Part shown: in pieces, positions 47,236 to 58,490 of the stretch | How positions within the stretch are numbered: position 1 is the stretch's first letter | Layout of the letters: each line of letters starts with the position of its first letter | Source: Pinus tabuliformis | Taxonomy: Eukaryota > Streptophyta > Pinopsida > Pinales > Pinaceae | DNA: 64,000 bases | Assembly: GCA_031772625.1 (NCBI GenBank) | Contig: CM062820.1 | Coordinates: forward strand, 93,460,421-93,524,420 | Reading direction: 5' to 3' | The notes under the pieces: model-generated | What the model was told of the DNA's origin: nothing | Seen by the model: the letters and a program-made list of their open reading frames with translations, nothing else | Databases searched by the model: none | Program-made: the position numbers and the translations under genes

Positions 47236-48525
47236 ATGGGTGAGGTAAGCCTAAATGAAGCAGAACCATTATATGCTGATATCATTTATTATCTTAGGAA
47301 TGGGTATTCTCCTTCACACCTTGATCATACTAAGAAAAGAGCTCTAATATTGAAAGCTAAACAATATCAGCTCATAAATGATATTCTTTTCAGAAAAAAT
47401 TATGATTTTGTTCTTCTTAGGTGTCTTGAAAAAACTAAAGCTGAAAAAGTTTTGCAGGACCTCCACGATGGGCGAGCAGGCGGACACTATGTTGGAGATG
47501 CTACTGCACATAAAATCTTATGCGTAGGATATTACTGGCCCACGCTATTCAAAGACTCACACAATTATGTGAGGAAATGTCAAGTCTGCCAAACTACTGC
47601 TGGGAGACAAAAGAAGCCGTCCCTGCCACTACAGCCGGTAAACATCGAGCAACCTTTCAGTCAGTGGGGCTTGGACATAATAGGTGAGATCGTTCCTCAC
47701 TCTTCTAAGCAGCATAGATACATCCTCACGACAACAGATTATTTTACAAAATCGGTAGAAGCAGTTCCGCTCAAGACAGCTAATTCTGAAAATATTATAG
47801 AGTTCATTGATCAATTTATAATCACTAGGTTTGGATTGCCATATTCTTTAATGTTTGACAATGCATCATACTTTTCTGGAAATGCAATGACTGATTTTGC
47901 ACTTAAAAGAGGATTCAAACTTAAATATTCGGCCAATTACTATCCGCAAGGTAATGGGTTAGCTGAGTCAACAAATAAAAACCTAATTAGGATTATTAAA
48001 AGAACAGTCGACCAGAATCAAAAGAATTGGCACAAAGCTTTGGTATATGCTTTATGGGCAGATAGGATAACGCAAAAAGCTTCAATCGACACTTCTCCCT
48101 TTAATTTAGTTTATGGGAAAGAAGTGGTTCTTCCAACTCACTTAGCCCTTCCCTCTTTGTCTTTAGTACAATACATTGATGAAATACCCACTTCCTCTTT
48201 ACAACTGAGACAAATGGAAATAACTAAATTAGAAGAACAACGAGAACAAGCTAAGAAAACACATGCTCATCATCAAGCACTAGTAAAATCCTCTTTTCAT
48301 TCAAACATAATGACCAGAAAAGATTTTCAGATGGGAGATTTAGTTTTAAAGTGGGATAAGGCTCATGAAGAAAAGGGCAAACACACAAAATTTCAAAGGA
48401 TGTGGCTTGGTCCTTTTCAGATTGTTGAAGTCATAGGTCCATCAACATTTGTGTTACAGGATTTAGCAGGTAGGAGGGATCCTTTGCCTGTTAATGGACA
48501 AATTCTCAAAAAATATTTTCCATAG
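47236..48525 (+). pseudogene. Tat-2 integrase
   Basis: An HHCC zinc region near 47480-47600 (GGHYVGDATAHKILCVGYYW, then CQVCQTTAG); core with WGLDIIGEIVPHSSKQHRYI, TDYFTKSVEAVPL, LMFDNASYFSG and NYYPQGNGLAESTNKNL near 47660-47985; C-terminal part with FNLVYGKEVVLPTHLALPSL, MGDLVLKWDKAHEEKGKHTK and DLAGRRDPLPVNGQILKKYF. Integrates the DNA copy with a 5 bp stagger, as GAATC shows. This stretch of Tat-2 is well kept. Confidence 0.87.
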
Positions 48526-49599
48526 AAGATTATTCTTCTATTTTTGGTAGAATAGTTTTTCTTTTCATAATAAAACCAGTTGTGAGTGGTTACATTAGGT
48601 ATTTACGAAAAAGACACCAATTCTCTTTCAGATTTTGAGCTTTTTGCTTGTATAAATAATAAATCTTTTGAAAATTGGTCTTTATTATTGACATATATAG
48701 TTAAAAACTTTAGCCTAGATATGATACGAGTTTCAACTTCAAGAAATTTGATGAAAGCAACCTTTAGTGAAGAAATTGTTTTGTATTAGCACAATGAAAG
48801 GTATCAATAACAAAATGAAGATTCTCTGTAGAACAGTTGTTTCCAAAAACTCTATTATTATTGTCCAGAGCTATCTTAAAGAAATAATGACTTCCTCCCT
48901 GCTAAGGAAAATCGCAGCTTTCAGAGGGATAATCCAAGGATACACTATATCTTGAAGAATAAGAGGTCTCATCATGAGCCGACTTATCATGATCACAGAT
49001 ATCATAACTTGCTGACTTTGCCAATACTGTCTACCACAACAGGGCAATGACTCAAGATTGTTGCAATCAAAAGACAAGGGGTCTCATCACGAGGCAGCTT
49101 GTTTAGCAAAGTTATGAATCAAGTGAGTGACAGTGTCATAATTTGGCTACCAAACCATGACATTGTTCTTTAAGAATAAAAAGAAAATCAAAGCAATAAG
49201 TGTAAATATAGATTTTTCTTTGAAAGTTGTAGGTCACCTTAAGTAGGATACAAGATCATTGCTGGGTAACAGGTAACCCTGTCGAGGCTATAAATGCCTG
49301 CTAGCAGTAGAGGCTCTACCTACGACAAATGAGCATATTTGAAACTGGTTTACAGAGGAGACTTTATTTTATCTTTACAAGACCAAGTAATGGCTGATGT
49401 AAATACAAGGACTAGCCTAAGGAAGCAAATAATTAGAATGAAAAGAGGTTGAAACAAAATATCATTGACAATTTAAAGCATAATGTACTCTATCTGTCCA
49501 TAACAAAGTTTAATTTTCTTAAAAAAATTTCTGTTTTGGAAGTTTGAAAAATTCAATAGGAAAACAGAGATAACTGGTTCTTCCAAGTGAATCGCCAAT
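48526..49599 (+). other. Tat-2 3' untranslated tail
   Basis: Non-coding, parallel to 11114-12219 of Tat-1. It carries the two-copy motif GGTCTCATCA(T/C)GAG (near 48965 and 49080) and the GTAGAGGCTCTAC palindrome at 49308-49320. Conservation between two copies of different age suggests these are element signals, not drift. Confidence 0.65.
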
Positions 49600-51924
49600 T
49601 GTTGTGGCCACCAAAAACCCCCTTCCTTATTTAGTATTAGCAATAACACTAGATAAGTGGGGACCCTTAGTAAAAAATTCAAAAAATTCAATTAAAACTC
49701 ATGTATTATACTCCTTAAGAAAATATCGCATCGCGCGAAGAAGATAGGACATTTCCTTGTGAGTAAAATGATAAATTGCGAGAGTGCGACGCAAAATCCA
49801 TCGCATCGCATGCATTAAGAAACGCTCACAAACAAAAACTTTAAGAAATCGCCGATGGCCGATATACGACATCGCATATCACAACATCGCATAAAACAGC
49901 ACATAACTATTTAACGAATTGTAACAATCTGCGATCTTGCGATAGTGCGATACTGCGATCGGCGATCCTGCGATCGCGCGAAACAGCAATCTGCAATCCT
50001 GCGATCGGCGTCATCGGTCAACCCTGTGATAACACCTCTTGATAAAAATGCAATAATGCGATAACACGATGATGCGATGCTGCGATGTGAATCGCAGAGA
50101 TCATCCATCACAGATTTTCCCCGGCTCAACATTCAAGAAAAATTGAATACGCGCACTAATGAAAATTAATGAATGTACGCCAAGTGTTAATGAAAGACAG
50201 TTTTATGTTTTTCGAAGAGTTAGTTCACGTCAGGTGGCATGTTTTTGTACATCCGTAGAGCTCAGAGCTTTCTTGTCAATTTTTATTATCATTGCTCTCT
50301 CCTTATGTGTGAACTGCAGGAATGAAAAACAAAAACAATAAGAAGCAATGTGCAGGGAGCGATTAAGGAAAAAGGATAAAGCTCCAATGCTCGGAAGCAA
50401 AGAAGAAATGCCCTCATGAACGGATACCGCATGCAACAGAGCCGCGAATTCCAGAGTGCTGCTGATCTATCCATTATAGATCTATCAGTCAGAGCCATGG
50501 TTCAATGTATAGTTGGACAATGCTGATATCAACAGGCGATTTAACGCTCAAGGTTAGAAGCTCAAAAAAGCAGTATGTTTGCAAAATTTTAAAGCTTATA
50601 CCCGGTGAAGGAAAGACGTTAAAGGTGAAAAACGCACCAGAAAGGCCCGGATCAAAAAACAGAGGCAGTTTTCGATGCGCGATTAGCACCTAGCGCTAAT
50701 CGCGCATCACTAAGAAAATTGATCAAAAAGCAAAGTCCCTAACTGCTTAGTCACTCATAAGTCCAAAAACACAAGAAAGCAAAGGCAGAGGTAGTTTGAG
50801 GGTTAACCAAGTGGAATTTGGGTTATTACTAAGCATACACAGTAAATCCACATAGCCAGAGATGATTCTCAGGTATATCTGCTATTTTGCTGGAAAAAAT
50901 GGTGCCAGCACTTGCCATTTCTATTTGCTTAGCACAAGCAAAAGCGGAAGACAGTCAGCCGACTCTACCCAGGCAAATATTGAATGCTCGCAACATTAAG
51001 GAGCAAATGCATAAATAGTTAGATATTAGATTTATTTTTTAGAAATAATTTTTCTTAGAAAAAGGGCGGTCATTTAAACCGTATCCTGAATCTGTGTAAT
51101 TAAGTTATTTAGTTAGTAGTATTTAAACCCTTCTCATGCATTTAGAGAAGGGTCCAGAAATTTATCAAAAACTTGTCCTCGAACATGCACTTTTGCACCC
51201 TCCGAGGAGGTTTTGGTGAATGAATGGATCAAGATTTGTTGATGTTTGCATTTGATATCTGCTACTAATGGTGCACTTCTGTACTCTTAGTAGATGTTAG
51301 AGCAAGGAGAAATAAATCATTATTGCTTGAATATTATGAGTAGGACCAGTCATAAATGGTACTTTTATCTCTTGACCATTTCTGCTTATATGTTAAAGTG
51401 ATATACAGTTTTTAGTTGTTTATATGTTATTGCATGAATGCTTGAGTTACCATTTTGCCCTTTTGTACGGTGGTAACTATTTATTTATGTTTAATGTATG
51501 AATAGCTTATTATGCGATATGCTATTCATAACTGTTTTGCCTAACTTTTTATGTGAAATAGTTCATCTTAATTGATTTCCTTTCTTATAATCACTGAATG
51601 ATCTTTATTACCAGTTGTTATATGAAATCTCTTTAGATCGCATAATAGAAGAGTTATATCCTGGGTTAGCATAGATTAGATGTGCTGTTTTTATTAGATT
51701 ACCATAGTATAGAATTAGATTAAAGTTTGAATTAGAATAGCTTAGATAGTTACTGTTAGATCAACAACATCCAATTCTACACACACACACACCCATAGAT
51801 TGGGAAACTGGTCACATTATCCCCAGTCAGACCCGCTATACCAAACGGATAAGGAGCTGCCAACCAAGGTCCGGACCAGGCGGGTATCCCCCTTGTTGTC
51901 GACCCGATTTTCGGGGCTTCAACA
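49600..51924 (+). repeat. 3' LTR of Tat-2
   Basis: A 2325 bp LTR starting TGTTGTGGCCACC and ending TTCGGGGCTTCAACA. Nearly the same length as the 5' copy. GCGATC-rich zone at 49925-50110. Reading frames inside it recur in the 5' LTR and in the Tat-1 LTRs in decayed form and are not taken as genes. Confidence 0.95.
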
Positions 51925-51929
51925 GAATC

Positions 51930-52479
51930 TTACCCACAAGCTGGGCGTGTTGGGATTTTTTCCCAACCATTTGAAAAATGGGTGTTGGCTACTTGAGTTA
52001 GGCACGATCCTTGCCATTTATGGTAAGTGGTATCCTGCTCAAGTTATCACAGGAAATTGTTTAAGATAAAATTAAAATACAATTCATTTTTATATATCCA
52101 TATCAACTTTTATATTTTAAATATATTATATAAAAAGTTATAGTTGTACATGTATAGTGCATGTTTTTGAGCTTCTTAATTTTAAATGTAATTAACGTTC
52201 AAATTGTTAAATGCATGAAATTTTAATGTTTTCAATATGTTATTTTCAAAATTCATATGTGTGTGTGTGTGTGGTGCATTGGTGTGAGTTTCTTAAATTT
52301 TAATGCAGGGTGTTTTCTTTTAACATTTAATTTGATAGAGCTTTGAAACTTGAAAGAACACATGCCCATTAAGAAATCAATTTTAGTAGTAAGGTAACAA
52401 CCTATTTAAGTTTACACTAACTTTCCATTTCTAAAGAAAGGTAAAGAAGGTGTAATATTGAAGGGCGGGTATAGGCAGG
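51930..52479. other. no gene recognised
   Basis: AT-rich sequence between Tat-2 and Copia-3, with a GTGTGTGTGTGTGTG run near 52258-52273. The flank of Tat-2 (52 bases on each side) reads GAATCTTACCCACAAGC, faintly like text in the Copia-1 3' untranslated region near 25370, but too short to assign. Confidence 0.5.
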
Positions 52480-52915
52480 GGTTTTGGGGTAGCGTCCTCG
52501 TAGCAAAAATTAGATGACAAATTTCCTTGTAAAATATTGTAATTTCATTATCAATCTAGGTGGTTCATTAGATGAAATATATGACGGGAGAAGTTATGTT
52601 AATTTAGGGATTTTTCCCTAGAAGCAAACCCTTAGTTTATATGAGGGAATTGTATTGCGATTATGTATTATTATTCTGTGCGAGAAAGAGAGAGGAGACT
52701 CTGTGAGAGCGAAGAGGAAATTACAAAAAATTTGTTGTAGGTAGTATCTCTTCATTTTGCTAGATAATATAAAAGGAAGGACTAGTTATTTCTCTATGGA
52801 TGTAGCCCGAATTGGGTGAACCATGTATGTCTGTGTCTCTCTTATTTTATGCTTTTTTGTTTGTGTTTCTTGAATATTTTATGTGTTCCATTGCTCAACT
52901 ATTTAATTTCTAACA
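52480..52915 (+). repeat. 5' LTR of Copia-3 (start approximate)
   Basis: Shares with 57180-57597 the blocks CCTTGTAAAATATTGTA, GAAGTTATGTTAATTTAGGG, TTTATATGAGGGAATTGTAT, GAGAAAGAGAGAGGAGA and TTGGGTGAACCA. Ends TTTCTAACA just before the primer site. Confidence 0.8.
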
Positions 52916-52917
52916 AA

Positions 52918-52928
52918 TGGTATCATAG
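52918..52928 (+). other. primer binding site of Copia-3
   Basis: TGGTATCATAG, two bases after the LTR end, resembles the initiator tRNA-Met complement TGGTATCAGAG. Confidence 0.75.
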
Positions 52929-52989
52929 TCAAAGGTCTATTTGGCTAATAAAATCAGAGGAAAGAAGGGTTCTTGGTTCAAGTGGGAGC

Positions 52990-53760
52990 AATCGAGGAAG
53001 ATGGTAGGTTTAGGTTTGAGAAATTTAATGGCCAAAACTACTAGCTATGGAATATGTAAATGGAGGATTATTTGTATTAGAAATATACTTACCTACCATT
53101 GAGTATAAAATAAAAGAAGTCAATGAGTACGATGGATAAAGAATGGGTGATTCTCCACAGGAAGGCACTAGGAATAATATGGCTGTTCCTGGGAGTGTCG
53201 GTGGCTTTCAAAATTTCAAAGGAAATGACAACATAGGGTATAATGAAGGCATTGGCCATCCTATATGAAAAATCATCAACCTTAAACAAAGTATTTCTTA
53301 TGAAGCACTTGTTTAATATGAAGATGTCAAAAGGTGGATCTGTTGCTAATCATTTAAATGAATTTAACATGGTTACCCATTAGTTAAGTTTTGTAGGGGT
53401 AAATTTTGATGATGAAGTTAGGGCTCTATTGTTTTCTGTTCATTTCAAGAAAGTTGGAATGGCTTAGCCATTTATATTAGTAATTTTTTCTTTGGATCTA
53501 GTACTTTAAATTTTGATGATGTTGTTGTTATCCTTAGCAAGTAAATGCAATCGAAAATCTCAGGTGAGACAACAGATAATTCTTTGAATGCAGAGACTAG
53601 GGGAAGATAAATAGAGAGAGGAAAGAGCCCAAAACATCGTAGTAAGTCAAGGAAAGGAATATCAAAACCTAGGTCGGGGATAGTGTGTTTGAAATGTGGG
53701 AAGAAGGTACACCTGAAGAAAGACTGTAAATCTCAAAAGGGAAAAGAAGGAGATGGACAA
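52990..53760 (+). pseudogene. Copia-3 gag remnant
   Basis: Decayed UBN2-type gag: FEKFNGQNY-like opening near 53020, a TLNKVFLMKHLFNMKMSKGG phrase near 53280-53335 and a zinc knuckle CLKCGKKVHLKKDC at 53686-53727 after a basic patch. Broken, with several breaks. Confidence 0.75.
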
Positions 53761-53819
53761 TAACATAATAATCATGAAGCAAATGTAACATGTGGTAAGT
53801 TGCAAGATGATTTGATTAT

Positions 53820-55160
53820 TTAATTAGAAAATATTATTGGTGCATGGGTGGTATATTTAGGGCTTCATTCCATGCCACACCTGATGGGAAAAAATTTCAT
53901 GACTATGTTTAAGGAAATTTTGGGTAGTTTCATTTAGGTGATGACAAAATCTATAAAATAATTGGAATGTGCAAGGTTTTCATAAAGAATCATAATGGAT
54001 CCTAATGGCTATTAAAGTGGGTAATGCATGTTCCAAATATAAAGAAAAATATCTAATTTCAATACGGTAGTTAAGAGGTGAAGACTGTGCAACTACATTT
54101 AGAGACATAACCTGGAAGGTCACTAAAGGAACCTTAGTAGTAACAAAAGGAGAAAAGATTGGTATATTGTATTTATGAAATGGTATTTCTAATTCTGCTA
54201 ATTATCCAACCTCCAAAGGAGGAAATACAAAATTTTTGCATCATGGGCTTGGTAACATGAGTGAGAAGGGGATTTTGATTCTTCACTCAAGAAATTTGTT
54301 TCCAGGGTTGAAGCATTTTGATTTGAATTTCTATGATAATTGTGCTTATGGAAAATAGAGAAAAGTCAGATTTCTTGGAGTTGTGAAATAAAATAAGAGT
54401 GAAAAATTAGATCTTGTGCATACATATGTATGGGGACCTGCTCAGGTATCATCTCTCTATGGCTGTCACTATTATGTTACTTTTATTGACTATGCGACTA
54501 GGAAAAGTTGGGTTTATTGTACTAAAAATAATTCTGATGTCTTTGATACTTTTAAGAAATGGAAATCTGTGGTTGAGAATGAGACTTGAAAGAATTTGAA
54601 GTGTCTCAGATAAGAAAATGGAGGTGAATACTACAACAAAGATTTTGATAATTACTATTCAGACCATGGAATTCATAGAGTGAAGATATTTTGAGGAACA
54701 CCACAAGGAAATGATGTGTCAGAAAGGATGAGTAGGACAATCATGGAGCGTAAAAGGTGTATGAGATTACATTCAGGATTACCCTTTACAATTTTTGGTA
54801 GATGCTGTAAATATTGATGTTTATCTAATAAACAAATGGAATTCAATTTCCTTTGATGGTGGTATTCCAAAGGAGTCATGGATAGGTAAAAGGGTAAACT
54901 ACTCATTTCTAAAGACTTTTGGTTATGAGACATTTGTCCACATTAATAAAGAAAACAAAACAAAGCTTGAGGAAGAATCGAATAAGTGTTCCTTCATTGG
55001 ATATGGTGTTAAATCTTTTGGTTATCACTTACATGATTATTAAAACCATAAAATCATTAGGAGTAGAGATGTGGTATTCAATGAAAGGGTCTTGCACAAA
55101 GTTCAGTTGCATGGAAAGAAAATGGAAAAGGAAAACAAAAAATACATAGTTCTTGATGAG
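53820..55160 (+). pseudogene. Copia-3 protease and integrase remnants
   Basis: A weak protease-like patch is near 53845-53885. GAG-pre-integrase text (HGLGNMSEKGI) is near 54243. Integrase core: LVHTYVWGPAQV near 54415, GCHYYVTFIDYATRK near 54460-54505 and WNSISFDGGIPKESW near 54838-54882. The integrase end has FGYETFVHINKENKTKLEE near 54918-54975. Strongly decayed with many breaks. Confidence 0.7.
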
Positions 55161-55379
55161 ATCACAGAAAAAGTAAATTCAAAGGTGTGAGGAAATCATA
55201 ATGATGAAAAGAATAAATGACAACGGTAGTAGGCACCTCAAACTCCTGCTAGTGTTGTTAGAATATCTACCAGGTTAAGTAAACTCCCTGAACAATATTT
55301 TCTTTCATTAAAGTATGTATTGTTAACTGATTTTGGTGAACCAAAAGGATGTGAAGAAGAAATGTAGGTAGAAATTAGG

Positions 55380-56870
55380 AAGAAGTTGGAGAAAACCAAG
55401 AAAGAAGAGATGGAATCCTTGGTACATAACCAGACTTGGGATTTAGCCAAGTTCCTTGCAAGTAAAACAATATTACAAAATAAATGGGTTTACATGTTGA
55501 AGGTATAAGATCGAGGAAAACAAAGTTAAATGAATTTACTTGTGGTGAATGGGTTTGCACAAAAGAAAGGTATAGACTTTAATAAAACATTTTATTCTTT
55601 TGTTAAACTTACTTTAATAAGAACTATTTTAAATTTAGTGGCAATAGAAGGATTGCATCTTGAACAATTAGATGTAAAGACAATATTTCACCATAGGGAT
55701 TAGGAGGTAGATATATATATGCAGTAGCCACACGAGTATTATTTCAAAGGGAACGAGAAATTAGTGTACAAGTTCAAGAAGAGATTGTTTGGTCTAATGC
55801 AGGCTCTAAGGTAGTGGTATCTTAAATTTGACGATTTTTTGTTTGAACAAGGTTATACTAGATGTCACTCTAACCACTATATTTATCTTAAGAAACAAAA
55901 TTATGGTAGCTATATTATATTGATATTGTATGTAGATGACATGCTTGTTACAGGGTCTAACATGCAGGAAATAAATGTGTTCAAAGGAAAATTGGCTAAT
56001 TCATTTGCAATGAAGGATTTGGGTGCTGCAAAACAAATCTGTTGTATGAGAATAAATAGGGATAGGAAAAATCTGAAATTAATGTTGTCTTAGAGTGGGT
56101 ACATTGAAAAGGTGTTGGAAAGATTTAATATGCAAAATGCAAAACTAGTTGGCACAGATTTGGCTAGTCATTTCAAACTAAGAAAGGATATGTGTCCCAA
56201 GGTCCAGGAAGAGATGGATTATATTTCTAAAGTTTCATATGCATCAACAGTTGGAAGTTTAATGCTTGTAATGGTGTGCACAAGGCATGATATCAAACAT
56301 GCAATGGGAGTTGTGAGTAGGTATATGAAAAATCCAGGAAAAGAGCATTGGATGGAAATGAAGTGGATTCTCAGGTATTTGAGAGGTACCACTAGTCAAG
56401 CATTATGTTTTGGAGGTTTAAACATTGTTGTATTGGGATATGTCAATGTAGATATGGCAAATGATAGAGATAATACGAGGAGCACCAGAGGGTATGTGTT
56501 TACAATAGGTGGAACAATAGTAGGTTGGGTTTCTAAAATGAAAAAAATTGTTGCACTTTCAATAATGGAAGTAGAGTATGTTGATGTTATAGAGGCTAGT
56601 AAATAAACGGATTGGTTACAAAGGTTTAAGGATGAATTGGGAAAGAAGCAGGAGAGTGGCAGATTATACAGTGATATCCAAAGTGCCATTCTTCTTGCAA
56701 AGAAATTAACATTTCATTCCAAGACTAAACATATACAACTTAGGTAACATTTCATTAAGTCATTTTTGGAAGATGGAGAGTTGAAGCTAGAAAATATACA
56801 TACTATCGAGAATCCTACAAATATATTAAGAAAGGTTGTAACTAGGGAGAAACTGAGTTTATGATAAGTT
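55380..56870 (+). pseudogene. Copia-3 reverse transcriptase and RNase H
   Basis: RT: EMESLVHNQTWDLAK-like text near 55408-55450, catalytic YVDDML near 55928-55945 and FAMKDLGAAKQI near 56004-56040. Then MLERFNMQNAKLVGTDLASH near 56112-56170, MVCTRHDIKHAMGVVSRYM and NPGKEHWMEMKWILRYLRGT. RNase H with TRSTRGYVFTIGG and VALSIMEVEYVD near 56550-56582. The wording follows the element at 1-1008 closely. Broken, with many breaks. Confidence 0.8.
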
Positions 56871-56990
56871 TCAATTGGTTTTCAAGTATATATGATGAAT
56901 ATGAGAAACAAATGGGTCCAAGTGGAAGAAATATCTAGCAAGTGAAGTAGAAATGGAGTTGATATAATTAGTATCCAAGTGGGAGATTTT

Positions 56991-57597
56991 TGGGTGTGCA
57001 GCCTAATTATATTCCTGATTGTTCAAAGGTTTTTGTTCAACTGTTTATATATCCCAGTTCCTGATGGGGGGGGAGGGGTGTGTGGGGACTCCCCCCTACG
57101 ACTATTTTCGTCGAGGAGGTCCAGGAGAGGTGGCAGAAACTACCTAGCCCCCTTAGTAGGGGTTATCAGATATTGCCCCCAAAACAAAAATTAGATCAAA
57201 AATGCCTTGTAAAATATTGTAGTGTCATAACCAATCTCGTTTGTTCATTAGGTGGAAGATATGACGGTAGAAGTTATGTTAATTTAGGGTTTTTTCCCTA
57301 GAAGGAAACCAACAGTTTATATGAGGGAATTGTATCACAATTGTGTATTATTATTCTGTCCGAGAAAGAGAGAGGAGAATATGTGAGAGCGAAGAGGAAA
57401 TAACAATGGATTTGTTGTAGGTTGTTTCTCTTCATTTTGCTGGATAATGTAAAAGTAAGGACTTGTTGTTTCTCCATGGACATGATCCAAATTGGGTGAA
57501 CCACATATATATGTGTCTCTCTTGCTTTATGCTTTTCTTTGTTTGTGTTTTTGCTATATTTTATCTGTTCCATTTCTTTGTTATTTAATTTCTAACA
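56991..57597 (+). repeat. 3' LTR of Copia-3
   Basis: Begins TGGGTGTGCAGCC after the polypurine tract AAGTGGGAGATTT (56978-56990) and ends TTTCTAACA. A G/C-rich block (GGGGGGGAGGGG, CCCCCCTACG) lies near 57066-57100. 607 bp long; the 5' copy matches the last ~420 bp. Confidence 0.8.
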
Positions 57598-57601
57598 CAA
57601 C

Positions 57602-58490
57602 CCTTTTTCTTCCTCTGCATATTATAAAATTGGTGGTTTTTGTCTGTGTATTGACTCCACATATAAAATTATACTTATGTGGAGTACAAATAAAGAAATC
57701 TTAACTCGATATAGTCTCTCATCTTTAACAAATTCCCCCACACACACTTTCTATCACACTTCTCACCACCTTTTCTCTGCAGAACAAAAGTGTAGTAGTT
57801 TCAAATTAAATTAATATTTCAAAGCTACTTCCACATATTTATTTAGACTCCCCCCACCCTACTTATGTAAGGCACTTGGAACCCCCGTCATATTTGGTAT
57901 CATTGTGAAGAGTAGTAGCAATCTCAGGCATAACAGTGTCAGAGCACTCGCTGATGAAATCACCACTCACAAAATTACCCTTTTCTTCCGTGCCTTGACT
58001 TCGCATAATAAATTAGCTTTATGCGCATTGTGGAGGAAAAAATATTGACTTGATGTAGTCCTTACTACCTAAAACAATTCCCCACATTCAATTCCTTTGC
58101 ACACCCTTTGTGCCACACTTCCCCTACAACCTTTCTCCTTCCTTTGGATATTACAAAAATAACATTTTTTGTCGATGCCTCAACTCCACATATTAAATTA
58201 GCGTTATGCGGAGTGTAGAGGAAAAAATCTTGACTCATTGTAGTCCCCTCTCTTTAAAAAAATCCCTTTCTCATAATTTCTCTAAACACCCTTTCTCTTG
58301 CACTTCCTATGCACCATTTCTCTGCACAAAAAAATAGTAATAGTTACCCCCATCCATTTCTTACATAAGGGACGTGCAATACTATCAGTTTTGGCATCAT
58401 TGAGTAGAGAAATAACAATGTCAGGCATAATAGTGTTAGAGCACTCACTCACGAAATAGGCACTCACAAAATTAGTCTTTTTTATTTAAA
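57602..58490. repeat. degenerate tandem array, about three units
   Basis: Unit A about 57602-57981, a shorter unit B about 57982-58133 and unit C about 58134-58490. Shared in order: CTTTTTCTTCC-like start, TTGACTCCACATAT(T)AAATTA, TTATGYGGAGT, AAAATCTTGACT, then (A and C) ACCTTTTCTCTGCA, the GGCATCATT/GGTATCATT word, TCAGGCATAA.AGTGT.AGAGCACTC and CACTCACAAAATTA. Decayed, no coding pattern. Nature unknown; it begins directly after the Copia-3 LTR. Confidence 0.7.

Larger units (their letters stand above)
32081..51924 (+). mobile_element. Tat-2: Tat-like Ty3/gypsy element, plus strand
   Basis: LTRs 32081-34406 and 49600-51924 are flanked by a perfect 5 bp target duplication GAATC (32076-32080 and 51925-51929). 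Order: LTR, primer site, gag, protease, extra RNase H, [Copia-2 insertion], RT, RNase H, integrase, tail, LTR. It is the same family as Tat-1 by LTR ends, primer site and protein text. Without Copia-2 and the duplicated AAACT it is about 11.8 kb, close to Tat-1's 11.6 kb. LTRs differ by ~4 percent by eye, so it is older than Tat-1. It has about ten breaks or more. Confidence 0.95.
52480..57597 (+). mobile_element. Copia-3: old Tork-like Ty1/copia element
   Basis: Both LTRs, primer site, gag with zinc knuckle, integrase, RT and RNase H are present in order on the plus strand. LTRs match at perhaps 85 percent by eye, so the element is old. The coding region has many breaks, on the order of twenty. 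The front of the 5' LTR is not clearly delimited; the start given is approximate. LTR end block and RNase H wording resemble the element at 1-1410, so both are probably members of one Tork-like group. Confidence 0.85.

Noticed and set aside
51925-51945. Similarity of the Tat-2 flanks to the Copia-1 3' untranslated region near 25370
   Set aside because: Only about 40 bp of loose likeness; not enough to call a shared element.
52398-52402. CAACC as a target duplication partner for CAACC after 57597
   Set aside because: The sequence following the left CAACC does not match the start of the Copia-3 3' LTR, so the boundary does not fit.
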